A stretch of DNA of 64,000 bases from Bacteroidetes bacterium 47-18 (GCA_001897155.1 MKSF01000014.1:186001-250000); one strand, 5' to 3'. Shown: positions 23,612 through 32,588, counted from the stretch's first letter. Notes: a model not told the origin generated them from the letters alone. Program-made: numbers and translations.

Positions 23612-24466
23612 ATGTCTCCGCAACCAGTTGATATAAAGAGTCTTGTGAGTTTATTAGATGATCCGGATGGTGACGTGTACAATTCGGTTGTCAGCGCTAT
23701 TATGGAGCTAGGTGAGGATGCTGTTCCCTACCTGGAAGGCCTGATGGAGGAAACCATAGATGAGCTGACCGTATCCAGGGCTACTGCCGTGCTGTCGAAA
23801 TTGTATTTCAACCGTGTGCTGGCAGCGTTCAGGGGCTGGGTGGCTGCAGGGGCCTCAGACCTCAGCACCGGCCTGCTCCTGCTGGCCAGGCTGCATAATA
23901 AAGACTGTGATACCGAAATGCTGTCCCGCGACATGCTCCGGATAAGAAGGCAGATATGGCTGGAATGCAACCAGTTCCTTACGCCCCTGGAACAGATCAA
24001 CGTATTTCTGAATATTCTCTTTAAGCAGCGTAATATCAAGGACTTCCGCCTGCTGTTCAAGCCGGAGGCCTCCAAGTATTTTTCCCTGGAGACCGTCTTG
24101 CTGCGTAATGTGGGAAGTGAGCTGCTGATAGGCGCGCTGTACCAGGTTTACTTTGACGTTTTCGAGATCCCTGTCCGGCTTTTCGAGGTATTCCCCAATA
24201 AGTTCTATGCGGCCTATCTGTCCGATCTTGCCGAGAATAAGGACAGGATACTCTGCTTTATCCACCCGAGCTACGGTGAGGTCTTCAGCTATGAAGATAT
24301 GCAGGAAAGCCTTAGGGTGCTGAAATCGGACCTGGGCAATATCAGGAAGCTCAGCAGCCTGGACATTATGAAAAGCCTGCTGGAGAATATCGCCCTTCAG
24401 TACGCGCGTGAGCATAATGTGTTGCAGGCCCACCAGGTCAACGAATTGCTGAAGCTGCTGCCATAA
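23612..24466 (+). CDS. SirB1/transglutaminase-like (Transglut_core2) protein
   Basis: 284 aa from ATG 23612 (MSPQPVDIK). The upstream in-frame start at 23570 overlaps the likely promoter. Residues 1-65 look like one HEAT-type repeat pair (LLDDPDGDVYNSVVSAIMELG). The rest follows the SirB1 pattern: PLEQINVFLNILFKQRNIKDF, then a loop with NVGSELLIGALYQVYFDVFEIPVRLFEVFPNKFYAAYL corresponding to the family's GNP-SLG-LY and HFL regions. The usual Arg-x-Gly-Asn-Pro is replaced by Asn-Val-Gly-Ser-Glu and the conserved His by Asn-Lys, so catalysis is doubtful. Function unknown; lies between sppA and ppa. Confidence 0.7.
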   Translation: MSPQPVDIKSLVSLLDDPDGDVYNSVVSAIMELGEDAVPYLEGLMEETIDELTVSRATAVLSKLYFNRVLAAFRGWVAAGASDLSTGLLLLARLHNKDCDTEMLSRDMLRIRRQIWLECNQFLTPLEQINVFLNILFKQRNIKDFRLLFKPEASKYFSLETVLLRNVGSELLIGALYQVYFDVFEIPVRLFEVFPNKFYAAYLSDLAENKDRILCFIHPSYGEVFSYEDMQESLRVLKSDLGNIRKLSSLDIMKSLLENIALQYAREHNVLQAHQVNELLKLLP

Positions 24467-24556
24467 GCAGGAGATTCTGTAATTCAGTATCAGATTATCC
24501 TCTTTTTCCTTACCTTTGCCTTCCGAAAAATAAATCAGTTATAAAAATATTTAAAT

Positions 24557-25105
24557 ATGCAATTTAACCCCTGGCATTCTGTTGAATGCGGAGACAATGC
24601 TCCTGATGTTGTAAACGGTATTATCGAAATATCAAAAGGTTCGAGAGCCAAGTATGAGCTGGACAAAGAAACCGGTCTCCTGAAGCTGGACCGTGTGCTG
24701 CGTTCTGCCGTATTCTATCCCGCCAACTACGGATTCATTCCCAAAACCTATTGTGATGACGGTGACCCGCTGGATATCCTTGTATTGTGCTCCGAGAATA
24801 TACTGCCCATGACACTGGTAGAGGCCAAAGTGATCGGCGCTATGAAGATGATCGATGGCGGTGAAGGGGATGATAAGCTGATCGCTGTATTGAAAGATGA
24901 TGTGAGCGTGTCGCATTATAATGATATTTCCGAATTGCCGCCTTTTACCATTAAGGAGATCCAGCAGTTCTTTTCAGAATATAAAGCATTGGAAAATAAG
25001 AAAGTAGAGATCACCGGCTTTGTCGGGGCACAGGAAGCGAAAGCTATCATGAACCAGGCTATGGTGGATTACCAGGAAAAGATCGCTCCTACAGTGGTGA
25101 TGTGA
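24557..25105 (+). CDS. ppa: Inorganic pyrophosphatase, class I
   Basis: 182 aa. Soluble family I pyrophosphatase: [17 protein letters not shown] near the N-terminus, then [10 protein letters not shown], the metal-binding Asp signature, and the following [13 protein letters not shown] with further acidic ligands. It hydrolyses PPi to 2 Pi with Mg2+, pulling DNA, RNA and protein synthesis forward. Length fits the bacterial family. Own terminator at 25133-25164. Confidence 0.97.
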   Translation: MQFNPWHSVECGDNAPDVVNGIIEISKGSRAKYELDKETGLLKLDRVLRSAVFYPANYGFIPKTYCDDGDPLDILVLCSENILPMTLVEAKVIGAMKMIDGGEGDDKLIAVLKDDVSVSHYNDISELPPFTIKEIQQFFSEYKALENKKVEITGFVGAQEAKAIMNQAMVDYQEKIAPTVVM

Positions 25106-25132
25106 TTGCCGACATAATTTTTTAAAAGCATG

Positions 25133-25164
25133 GCCGTAAAGTTTTTACTTTACGGCTTTTTTTT
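25133..25164 (+). terminator. Intrinsic terminator after ppa
   Basis: GCCGTAAAG (25133-25141) / CTTTACGGC (25148-25156), then T8. Confidence 0.95.
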
Positions 25165-25226
25165 ATGAAAAATTTAGCATATTTTGTTCTCTGAATCTAA
25201 TTTTTTAATGTTCTGAACGATTCCAT

Positions 25227-25691
25227 ATGAAACGTTTTATACTATCAGTCCTGGCTGGTGCCGCCATTTTTGCCGTAATTTCCTGCGAAAAGGATTTTGG
25301 CAGGGGGCTTTATTTTAAGTCCATATACCAGGATTATTTTTACGGCGATGGCAGGGAGCATCTTGAGTATCCCGGCCGTTTGATCAATACCCAGGCTGAG
25401 CTGGACAAGGTCAGCAGGGATATAGATGCCATTAACAGCATTTCGGATAGGTTGCGCTCGGAGCCGCTTGATTTTGAGCACTATACCTATGTGCTGCTGG
25501 TAGATAGCATCAGGCGGATCCCGATGGCTATCAATATGGTGTATGCCGATGTGGTAGACCGCAACCTGAAGATATACTATCGCACCGTAGAGAAGCCGGA
25601 TACCCCTCATGTCGCTGTCACGCAGGCTTTCCAGTTCATTAAGCTGGACAGGGGAGCCTTCGACGAGGTGAATTTTATACGGACGAAGTAA
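25227..25691 (+). CDS. Small predicted lipoprotein, PrcB-like fold possible
   Basis: 154 aa. Signal peptide with lipobox AVISC (Cys20). The mature part carries INTQAELDKV..., DFEHYTYVLLVDS and a beta-rich end ...QAFQFIKLDRG. The order 'question-like Asn-Thr-x-x-Glu-Leu', 'Asp-Phe-x-x-Tyr-x-x-Leu', and a final strand recalls the PrcB C-terminal domain seen in many Bacteroidota lipoproteins, but this is weak. Its function is unknown. Convergent with the HerA-like gene across a shared terminator. Confidence 0.75.
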   Translation: MKRFILSVLAGAAIFAVISCEKDFGRGLYFKSIYQDYFYGDGREHLEYPGRLINTQAELDKVSRDIDAINSISDRLRSEPLDFEHYTYVLLVDSIRRIPMAINMVYADVVDRNLKIYYRTVEKPDTPHVAVTQAFQFIKLDRGAFDEVNFIRTK

Positions 25692-25716
25692 GCAGCGTAT
25701 AACAACAATATCCTGT

Positions 25717-25758
25717 CAGGTGTAACCTGTAGAGCGGCCGTTCTACAGGTTACACCTG
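25717..25758. terminator. Bidirectional terminator, 17-bp perfect hairpin
   Basis: CAGGTGTAACCTGTAGA (25717-25733) pairs with TCTACAGGTTACACCTG (25742-25758), loop GCGGCCGT. It sits between two convergent genes; there is no long T-run, so it may also be a convergent-junction palindrome. Confidence 0.8.
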
Positions 25759-25770
25759 ATGTTGCTTTGC

Positions 25771-27291
25771 TTATTTGAACATTTTGGTAATGATCCCGAA
25801 CAGGCCTCTTACCAGGGAGCGCTGGGCCTGCTTGCCCACGCTGCTGTTTAACATCTTTTCTATCATACCCGGCGGTTCTTTGGTTCTGGAGGAGCGTTTG
25901 GGAGCAGGGGCCTGCCTGGCGGTCTCGTGAGTTTCCTGAGGGGCCTGCTGTATGCGCCGGCTCAATATTTCATAAGCGCTGTCCCGGTCTATGTCCTGGT
26001 TATATTTCTGCACCAGCGCCGAAGCCTGCAGGAGGCTGTCAATTTCCTGCTCCGTTAAAATATCCATCCTGCTCCGGGGAGACATCAGGTAAACGTGAGC
26101 CAGGGGAGTAGGGATGCCCTTTTCATTCAGCAGGGTGACCATGGCTTCCCCGGTACCCATACTGGTAATGACCTCTTCGGGCTTATAGAAGTCGCTCAGC
26201 GGGTAATTTTCTGCCGTCAGCCTGATATCTTTCCTGTCCTTGGCTGTGAAAGCACGCAGGGCATGCTGTATCTTGAGGCCCAACTGTCCCAATACAGCCG
26301 CCGGTACATCCTGTGGGTTCTGTGTACAGAAGAAAATGCCGATGCCTTTACTGCGTATCAGCTTGATAATGGTCTCTATCTGGCTCAGCAGGGTGGCGCT
26401 GGCCTCTTTAAACACCAGGTGGGCCTCATCTATGAAGATAACCAGCCTGGGCTGCTCCAGGTCGCCGCTTTCGGGCATCATGCCATAGATCTCAGCCAGC
26501 AGTTGCAGCATAAAGGCCGCGAACAGCTTGGGCCGGTCCTGCAGGTCTATCAGGCGCAGGATATTGATATAGCCTTTGCCGTTGCGATCCGTATGCATGA
26601 GGTCCCGCGGGTCAAAGGACAGCTCCCCGAAAAAGAGGTCTCCGCCCTGGTTCTGCAGCTCTATCACCTTACGTTGTATGGTGCTGAGCGAGGTGGTGGA
26701 AATTTTCCCGTAGTCCTTTTCTATGGCTGCCTTACCCTCATCGGCTGCAAACTGCAGGGTTTTGACCATATCCTTCAGGTCCAGCAGCGGCAGCCCGTTG
26801 TCGTCGCAATATTTGAAAAGAACGCTCAGCAGGCCGCTTTGGGTATCGTTGAGGTCCAGTATCCTGCTGAACAATACCGGTCCGAACTCCGTTACGGTAG
26901 CTCTCAGCCGCACGCCCTTTTCCCGGCTGAGCGTGAGCAGCTCAACGGGGAATGCTGTAGGGATATATTGCTCGCCCATGATACGGTAACGTTCTTCGAT
27001 AAAAGCGTTCAGGCTGCCCGGTGCGGCTATGCCGCTGAGGTCACCTTTGATATCCATCAGCATGACCGGTATGCCGTTGTCGCTGAGCCCTTCCGCGATG
27101 ATCTGTAAGGTCTTGGTCTTCCCGGTGCCCGTAGCGCCGGCTATCAGTCCGTGCCTGTTCATCATCTTTAAGGGGATGGAGATGGGACAGTCCGCTAAGG
27201 GTTGGTCCCGGTATTTGGCTACACCGATCTTGAAGGATCTGCCTTTGAAAGTATAGCCTGCCTGCATGGCTGCCTTGAATGTTTCATTCAT
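25771..27291 (-). CDS. HerA/FtsK-like ATPase, DUF853 (YjgR) family
   Basis: 506 aa. Walker A GATGTGKT at residues 52-59, followed by MDIKGDLSG, a hallmark of the DUF853 group; Walker B LVIFIDEAHLVF; then FFCTQNPQDVPAAVLGQLG (sensor/arginine-finger region). The C-terminal 70 residues are basic and Pro/Gln-rich, ending in an SSVGKQAQRSLVRGLFG segment also typical of YjgR. The family is a hexameric P-loop ATPase of unknown role; the link to DNA ends in archaeal HerA-NurA does not transfer automatically, as no NurA-like gene is nearby. Divergent from yebC. Confidence 0.9.
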   Translation of the reverse strand: MNETFKAAMQAGYTFKGRSFKIGVAKYRDQPLADCPISIPLKMMNRHGLIAGATGTGKTKTLQIIAEGLSDNGIPVMLMDIKGDLSGIAAPGSLNAFIEERYRIMGEQYIPTAFPVELLTLSREKGVRLRATVTEFGPVLFSRILDLNDTQSGLLSVLFKYCDDNGLPLLDLKDMVKTLQFAADEGKAAIEKDYGKISTTSLSTIQRKVIELQNQGGDLFFGELSFDPRDLMHTDRNGKGYINILRLIDLQDRPKLFAAFMLQLLAEIYGMMPESGDLEQPRLVIFIDEAHLVFKEASATLLSQIETIIKLIRSKGIGIFFCTQNPQDVPAAVLGQLGLKIQHALRAFTAKDRKDIRLTAENYPLSDFYKPEEVITSMGTGEAMVTLLNEKGIPTPLAHVYLMSPRSRMDILTEQEIDSLLQASALVQKYNQDIDRDSAYEILSRRIQQAPQETHETARQAPAPKRSSRTKEPPGMIEKMLNSSVGKQAQRSLVRGLFGIITKMFK

Positions 27292-27457
27292 ATTAATGCA
27301 ATTGAGCTGTAATCGTTAGAAGAATATGCGTAAAAATAATATAATTCGCTGTTTCTGCAAGGCTGAAGGGGAGAAGAAATATCCGGGGGCGCATGCGGTA
27401 GAGCGGACTTTGAAAATTATCCGGTGCCGGAAGTGTATTACATTAAATTCATTTTTT

Positions 27458-27465
27458 TAAATTTG
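27458..27465 (+). promoter_or_regulatory. -7 element of the yebC promoter
   Basis: TAAATTTG matches TAnnTTTG exactly; leader of about 65 bases before the yebC ATG. Upstream -33 not clear. The rest of the 246-bp divergent gap holds no gene. Confidence 0.55.
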
Positions 27466-27537
27466 CACACGCATTTCCCGGCAGACCGGTATGACCATGC
27501 GCTCTTTTTAATAATAAAAATAACTTAATACCTATAC

Positions 27538-28248
27538 ATGGGACGTATATTTGAAGTAAGAAAATCCAAGATGTTTGCCCGTTACGATCGTATGGCAAAG
27601 CAGTTCACCCGCATCGGTAAGGAGATAGCTATCGCCGTGAAGGCCGCGGGCCCGGAGCCGGAGAATAACCCTGCCCTGAGACGGATCATGCAGAATGCGA
27701 AGGCGGTGAATATGCCTAAGGACCGCGTAGAAGGGGCTATTAAGAACGCCCTGGGAAAAGACCACAGCAATTTTGACGAAGTGCTGTATGAAGGATATGC
27801 ACCCCATGGCGTGGCCATCCTGGTAGAAACGGCTACGGACAATACGACCCGTACGGTAGCCAATGTACGCTCCCACTTTAACAAGGGCGGCGGCAGCCTG
27901 GGTAACAGCGGGTCCGTCAGCTTTATGTTCAAGAGAATGGGCGTATTCAAGCTGGCGCAGTCCGGCCTGAACCAGGAAGACCTGGAGCTGGAGCTGATAG
28001 ACTATGGACTGGAAGAGCTGGGAGAGGACAGCGAAGGCAATATTATTATCAGGTGCGCCTTCTCCGATTTCGGCAATATGCAGAGCGCGCTGGAAGAGAA
28101 AGGCATCGAAGTGGCCAGCTCCGAGCTGGAATGGATACCGCTGAATACGGTGGAGCTGACGGATGAGCAGGCGGAGGACGTGTTCAAGCTGATAGAGCGG
28201 GTAGAGCAGGATGATGATGTGCAGCGCGTATTCCATAATATGGGATAG
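27538..28248 (+). CDS. yebC: YebC/PmpR (TACO1) family protein
   Basis: 236 aa, full length. Starts [23 protein letters not shown], the variant N-terminus usual in Bacteroidota, followed by the conserved [22 protein letters not shown] and [14 protein letters not shown]. Once annotated as a transcriptional regulator, the family is now linked to relief of ribosome stalling at proline-rich stretches, with mitochondrial TACO1 as relative. Three alpha+beta domains, no catalytic residues. Single gene. Confidence 0.93.
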   Translation: MGRIFEVRKSKMFARYDRMAKQFTRIGKEIAIAVKAAGPEPENNPALRRIMQNAKAVNMPKDRVEGAIKNALGKDHSNFDEVLYEGYAPHGVAILVETATDNTTRTVANVRSHFNKGGGSLGNSGSVSFMFKRMGVFKLAQSGLNQEDLELELIDYGLEELGEDSEGNIIIRCAFSDFGNMQSALEEKGIEVASSELEWIPLNTVELTDEQAEDVFKLIERVEQDDDVQRVFHNMG

Positions 28249-28407
28249 CAGTGCACGGTAAGATATATCCGGCGGGCGGTGATAGGCATATCACCGCCCG
28301 CTGCCGTACCGGCGGCTCCCGGTTATAAATTCTTCCCTGATTTTATGGCGATAATACCCTAATTTTAGGATTTTTAACTGATTGCAGTATTTTCTTAATG
28401 ACCTTAT

Positions 28408-29418
28408 ATGAGCAATGCTAAAGTACAGTCTGTTCTGGAGATATCTCTGAGCATATTGATGGGAGCTTTATTTATTTTTTCTGCCTGGACCAAGACCTAC
28501 CCGTCCCCGGCAGATTTTGAATACATTATCAAATCCCAGTTCCATATTCCCGGCTACTGGAGCGCCGTCCTGGCCCGGCTGGTGATAGGGGTGGAATTCG
28601 CCCTGGGCTTTTTCCTGCTGCTGCATTTTCTCCTGAAGAAAAAGTGGATCATCGTATCGGCTGTATTGCTGCTGCTGGCCTTCAGCATACACCTCCTGCT
28701 GCTGTACCTGAGCGTAGGCAATGAGGCCAATTGCGGCTGTATGGGCACGGTCATTGAGATGAAGCCGCTGCCGTCCATTCTCAAGAATGTCCTGATGATA
28801 GGAGCCTTGATGGTGCTTCTTAAAGTGACGAAAGGCAGGGGCAGGGTCGGGCTGCACAATGCGTTCGTGGTATTGCTGGGCCTTATCACCGTAGCGCTGA
28901 TGTTTGTTGTATTGCCTATTAAGCCGGCATCTGAATACCTGTCCTACTCACGTATCTATGATCCTTCGCAGCCGGAGCAGCCGGCTGTGGACCTGAGGGA
29001 AGGCAGGCATATCGTCAGCTTTATGACCCTGGGCTGCGGCCATTGCCGGGATGCCGCGAAAGAGATCGTCAGGATCAGGGAAGCGCATCCGGAATTCCCG
29101 TTTTATATCTTCCTTTTACAGCCTCAGCCACATATAAAAGCGGACACGCTGCAGAAGGATACGGCAACCGCGCGTACCGAGGATTCCCTGCTGCAGGTGA
29201 GGATCCGGGAGCTGGAAAGGGACTTCTTCGAGGACACGAAAGCATCGGCTATCCCGCACAGCTACCTGAACGAAGAGGATTTTGTGGACCTGATCAACCA
29301 GAGCGGCAATAACGGCACGCCCACCATCTTGTGGATGCAGGATTCTGTCATTATCAGGGAGGTGATCAACCACCATTTCAATGTAAAGGATATAGAGAAC
29401 TGGCTGAAAGCGAAATAA
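28408..29418 (+). CDS. MauE/DoxX-like membrane domain fused to a thioredoxin-fold domain
   Basis: 336 aa. Residues 1-180 have about five membrane helices in the MauE/DoxX pattern (LMGALFIFSAWTKTYPSP; LARLVIGVEFALGFFLLL) with a Cys pair ANCGCMG in the loop after helix 3. After a periplasmic linker, residues 205-336 form a thioredoxin-like domain with the redox motif CGHC in MTLGCGHCRDAAKEI and a cis-Pro region GTPTILW. MauE-like proteins move electrons or assist disulfide formation in the periplasm; together with the CxxC this suggests a self-contained disulfide redox protein (inference). Three bases before the RDD gene, so an operon with it and the ACP-phosphodiesterase-like gene. Confidence 0.85.
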   Translation: MSNAKVQSVLEISLSILMGALFIFSAWTKTYPSPADFEYIIKSQFHIPGYWSAVLARLVIGVEFALGFFLLLHFLLKKKWIIVSAVLLLLAFSIHLLLLYLSVGNEANCGCMGTVIEMKPLPSILKNVLMIGALMVLLKVTKGRGRVGLHNAFVVLLGLITVALMFVVLPIKPASEYLSYSRIYDPSQPEQPAVDLREGRHIVSFMTLGCGHCRDAAKEIVRIREAHPEFPFYIFLLQPQPHIKADTLQKDTATARTEDSLLQVRIRELERDFFEDTKASAIPHSYLNEEDFVDLINQSGNNGTPTILWMQDSVIIREVINHHFNVKDIENWLKAK

Positions 29419-29421
29419 TAT

Positions 29422-30246
29422 ATGAATATATACAGTATCGAAACCCCTTTTAATATTGAGCTCAAATTCCGGATCAGCTCTTTCGGGAGCAGGCTGCTGG
29501 CCTGGCTCATAGATTTTGTGGCCATATATGCCTACAACCTGGTTTTTATGCTCTTTATATTTCATAATCTGAGGTCCCTGGATATTAAAGCCCTGTCCGA
29601 TATGGATACGGAGCAGGCCCTGATGGTGCTGCTGCTGATCATTCCCAGCACCTTCTATCATCTTACCTGCCAGATACTCTGGAACGGGCGTAGCCTCGGC
29701 AAATATGTCATGGGCCTGAAGGTGGTGAACGCGGAGAACGGAGGCGCTATCAGCACTGCCCAGGCTGTCATCAGGAATATCCTGTGCTTCCCTAATTTTA
29801 TACTTGGCATGATGTTCCTGGCCATTATGCCCGCCTCGCTGATAGTCATGCTGATGATCATAGGCTTATCCGCGGTGCCGGATGTGCTCTTTGTGCTGGT
29901 GAATGCCAGGAGCCAGAAAATGGGCGACCTCCTGGCCGGTACGATGGTGATCCAGGCCAATTATAAGCCGGATATCCACCAGACGATTTTCCAGGAGTTT
30001 GAAGACCCCGTTGCTTACACGATGCTGTACCCGGGCGTATCGGCCCTTTCCGACGTGGAGATCAACGGGCTCAATAAGATCGTAAAAAGCACGGAGTATT
30101 ATTCCCCTGAATACCTGCAGAAGATCACCTTCAGGCTGGAGCAGAAGCTGGAAGCGCAAAGCCGTGAGTATGACCCGATAGACTTTTTCAGCAGGGTCAT
30201 CCGGGATTACAACTATTATCATCAACAAACCAAATCAGCCCCATGA
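29422..30246 (+). CDS. RDD family membrane protein
   Basis: 274 aa. The RDD domain is recognisable: FGSRLLAWLIDFVAIY (Arg-x-x-Ala-x-x-x-Asp), ILWNGRSLGKYVMGLKVVN (Gly-Arg-Ser-x-Gly-Lys) and ARSQKMGDLLAGTMV (Gly-Asp-x-x-Ala-Gly-Thr). Three to four membrane helices, then a soluble C-terminal helical extension of about 95 residues after the RDD core. Function of the family is unclear; some members act as Na+/H+ antiporters. It overlaps the next gene by four bases (ATGA). Confidence 0.88.
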   Translation: MNIYSIETPFNIELKFRISSFGSRLLAWLIDFVAIYAYNLVFMLFIFHNLRSLDIKALSDMDTEQALMVLLLIIPSTFYHLTCQILWNGRSLGKYVMGLKVVNAENGGAISTAQAVIRNILCFPNFILGMMFLAIMPASLIVMLMIIGLSAVPDVLFVLVNARSQKMGDLLAGTMVIQANYKPDIHQTIFQEFEDPVAYTMLYPGVSALSDVEINGLNKIVKSTEYYSPEYLQKITFRLEQKLEAQSREYDPIDFFSRVIRDYNYYHQQTKSAP

Positions 30247-30836
30247 ATTATTTAGGCCATGCGTTCCTCTCATTCGGCAACCCGGAGATACTGGTAGGGA
30301 ATATTATAGGTGATTATGTGAAAGGCAACCTCGCTGTTGAGAAATACCCTCCCGGTATTCAGAAAGGGATAAGGCTTCATCGCCAGATAGACGATTTTAC
30401 GGACAGGCATGCCGCCGCTATACTGGCCAAAAATATATTCCGCCCTGATTACGGCCTGTATGCCGGGGCTATCGCAGATGTGCTGTGGGACCATTTCCTG
30501 GCCAATGACCCGCGCTTTTTTTCCACCGTAAAGGACCTGGAGCGCTTCAGCCAGGAGACCTACAGCCATATAGAGGCTTACGAAGACGTATTGCCGGAGA
30601 AGTTCAGGCCCGCTTTTGCATCTATGAAGCAGCATAACTGGCTGTATCATTATCGCACCGTCAGGGGTGTCGAAAATGCGCTGAAGGGACTGGCGTACAG
30701 GGCCAGCTACCTGGAAGATACCACCCGGGCTTACCAGCTGTTCCTTCAATACTTCTATGAGCTTAACCAGCGGTATTTTGAGCTGGTGGACGATGTGGTG
30801 CCTTTTGTCAAAAATAAAATTCAAGAACAGTTTTAA
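30243..30836 (+). CDS. Acyl-carrier-protein phosphodiesterase-like (AcpH, DUF479)
   Basis: 197 aa. Begins MNYLGHAFLSF, then ILVGNIIGDYVKG, IRLHRQIDDFTDRH and IADVLWDHFLAND: the His/Asp residues are those of the HD-like AcpH family. AcpH in E. coli removes 4'-phosphopantetheine from acyl carrier protein, acting with Mn2+. The start overlaps the RDD stop by four bases, so it is translationally coupled. Functional confirmation for Bacteroidota members is lacking. Confidence 0.88.
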   Translation: MNYLGHAFLSFGNPEILVGNIIGDYVKGNLAVEKYPPGIQKGIRLHRQIDDFTDRHAAAILAKNIFRPDYGLYAGAIADVLWDHFLANDPRFFSTVKDLERFSQETYSHIEAYEDVLPEKFRPAFASMKQHNWLYHYRTVRGVENALKGLAYRASYLEDTTRAYQLFLQYFYELNQRYFELVDDVVPFVKNKIQEQF

Positions 30837-30855
30837 TACGGCAAGATTAATTAAA

Positions 30856-30884
30856 TTTGTAGTTTTTCCCGGTTTTTATATTTA
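30856..30884 (+). promoter_or_regulatory. Promoter of the serine hydrolase gene
   Basis: TTTG (30856-30859), 17 bases, TATATTTA (30877-30884); ATG follows nine bases later, so the leader is very short or absent. Confidence 0.55.
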
Positions 30885-30892
30885 CAAGTATA

Positions 30893-32119
30893 ATGAATAA
30901 ACTAAAAAAGAAGGTTGTTTCTTACTTACTGGCAACTTCTTTATTGGGTTTTGTAGGATACCAGTTTGTCTTTCATACTGCCGCGAGTGCATCGTTCTTC
31001 CAGCAGGCTGCCTCGCAGGGTGAGAAGCCTAAAAAAGATGTTTCCAAAATTGTATATGCCGATACGAACAAGGCTGAATACAGGCAGCTGATCAAAAGTC
31101 TTGATTCTTTTTATGCTATCCAGGTGAAGGGCGGCTTTAACGGCAGCGTGCTGATCGGTCATGAAGGAAAGGTGATCTATGAGCGCTACTTCGGGATGGC
31201 AGATCAGAGGCTGGGCATTAAATTAGGTCCCAAGACGCCCAGTCAGCTGGCTTCTACCTCCAAGCCCTTTACGGCTACGGCCATCCTGTGGCTGCACCAG
31301 AGCAAATACCTCAATATTGACGAACCCGTTGCGAAGTACCTGAAGGGCTTTCCCTATCCTAATATTACCATTACCATGCTGCTGAACCACAGGAGCGGGC
31401 TGCCTGACTATACCAAGATGGGCAGCGCCATCTGGCCCTCCAAGGCCCCGATGTATAATGTTCACCTGCTGCAGTATTTCATCAATAAGAAGCCTAAGCT
31501 GAGATTCGCGCCCAATACGGCCTTCCAGTACAGCAATACCAATTACGCGCTGCTGGCCAGCATCATCGAGGAAGTGACCCATATGCCCTATAAGAAATTC
31601 ATGAAGGAGATGATCTTTGAGCCTTTGGGGATGCATCACACCTATGTCTTTGACCCGGCGGAGGGATTCCAGCCGCAGAGCACGGTCAGCTACCGGGCCA
31701 ACTTTTCCGTCTTTGAGAACAACTTCCAGGACGGGATATACGGCGATAAGGGCATCTACAGCACTCCCCAGGATATGTACCGCTGGGACCAGTCCTTCTA
31801 TGCCTACTCGCTGCTGAACGAGCGCACGCTGAGAATGGCCTACAACGGCTATTCCGGCACCGGCACGGGTAAAAAGAACTACGGGCTCGGCTGGAGGATG
31901 ATGGAGGATGAGAAATACAAGATCATCTATCATAACGGCTGGTGGCATGGCAATAATACCGTCTTTTACCGCTTTATAGCAGACAACTTTACCATCATCG
32001 TGCTGGGCAATAAATATAATACCAGGATTTATCAGCATCCTAAGGGTATATACCCTATTTTTGCGAAAAATTCGGACATAAAAATAGAGTGGGAGGAAAC
32101 GGGAAGCCCTTCCGAATAA
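30893..32119 (+). CDS. Serine hydrolase of the beta-lactamase (class C/PBP4*) family
   Basis: 408 aa. N-terminal signal or anchor (residues 8-28) and an extracytoplasmic catalytic domain. Nucleophile Ser121 and Lys124 in STSKPFTA; YSNTNYALL supplies the Tyr-x-Asn motif; the HNGWWHG segment replaces the Lys/His-Thr/Ser-Gly motif. Family members include D-alanyl-D-alanine peptidases, esterases and class C beta-lactamases; the substrate cannot be told. It sits just upstream of infA, but infA has its own strong promoter. Confidence 0.9.
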   Translation: MNKLKKKVVSYLLATSLLGFVGYQFVFHTAASASFFQQAASQGEKPKKDVSKIVYADTNKAEYRQLIKSLDSFYAIQVKGGFNGSVLIGHEGKVIYERYFGMADQRLGIKLGPKTPSQLASTSKPFTATAILWLHQSKYLNIDEPVAKYLKGFPYPNITITMLLNHRSGLPDYTKMGSAIWPSKAPMYNVHLLQYFINKKPKLRFAPNTAFQYSNTNYALLASIIEEVTHMPYKKFMKEMIFEPLGMHHTYVFDPAEGFQPQSTVSYRANFSVFENNFQDGIYGDKGIYSTPQDMYRWDQSFYAYSLLNERTLRMAYNGYSGTGTGKKNYGLGWRMMEDEKYKIIYHNGWWHGNNTVFYRFIADNFTIIVLGNKYNTRIYQHPKGIYPIFAKNSDIKIEWEETGSPSE

Positions 32120-32136
32120 TTAAAATATAAAATATT

Positions 32137-32168
32137 TTTGGCTTATTGCTTAAAAATAATTAACTTTG
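32137..32168 (+). promoter_or_regulatory. Strong promoter of the alpha ribosomal operon
   Basis: TTTG (32137-32140), 20 bases, TAACTTTG (32161-32168): a full consensus Bacteroidota promoter, 18 bases before the infA ATG. Confidence 0.8.
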
Positions 32169-32186
32169 CATTCCTTTTTATAAATT

Positions 32187-32405
32187 ATGGCAAAACAGCC
32201 CCTTATTAAACAAGACGGTACAATAGTGGAAGCATTATCCAATGCGATGTTCCGGGTACGCCTGGAGAATGGTCATGAGATACTGGCTACTATTTCCGGA
32301 AAAATGCGGATGAACTACATCCGTATCCTTCCGGGTGATAAAGTAGGTGTAGAGATGAGCCCGTATGACCTGTCACGCGGCAGGATCATCTACAGGTACA
32401 AATAA
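32187..32405 (+). CDS. infA: Translation initiation factor IF-1
   Basis: 72 aa, full length, starting [20 protein letters not shown], with the S1/OB-fold pattern [20 protein letters not shown] and [11 protein letters not shown] at the end. Binds the 30S A site during initiation with IF-2 and IF-3. First gene of the operon here; upstream it lacks secY and map, which precede it in many relatives. Confidence 0.98.
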   Translation: MAKQPLIKQDGTIVEALSNAMFRVRLENGHEILATISGKMRMNYIRILPGDKVGVEMSPYDLSRGRIIYRYK

Positions 32406-32471
32406 GTATTGTTTTGGGTGAAATGTTGTGTAAGAGAAAGCTATTTTAAATCAATATAAATTACAATAAGT

Positions 32472-32588
32472 ATGAAAGTTCGTGCTTCAATTAAAAAGCG
32501 TAGTGCAGATTGTAAAATTGTACGTCGTAAAGGAAAATTATTCGTGATCAACAAGAAAAACCCACGCTTCAAGCAACGCCAGGGTTAA
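32472..32588 (+). CDS. rpmJ: Ribosomal protein L36
   Basis: 38 aa, [20 protein letters not shown]..., ending in FKQRQG. It is the short zinc-ribbon protein L36, but two of the four canonical zinc-site residues appear replaced: only one Cys remains (Cys14 in SADCKIV), so this is a Zn-independent (C-minus-like) form. Lies between infA and rpsM as expected. Confidence 0.95.
   Translation: MKVRASIKKRSADCKIVRRKGKLFVINKKNPRFKQRQG

Noticed and set aside
24637-24650. GGTTCGA-like tRNA T-loop word
   Set aside because: Lies inside ppa and has no cloverleaf around it. No tRNA found anywhere in the window.
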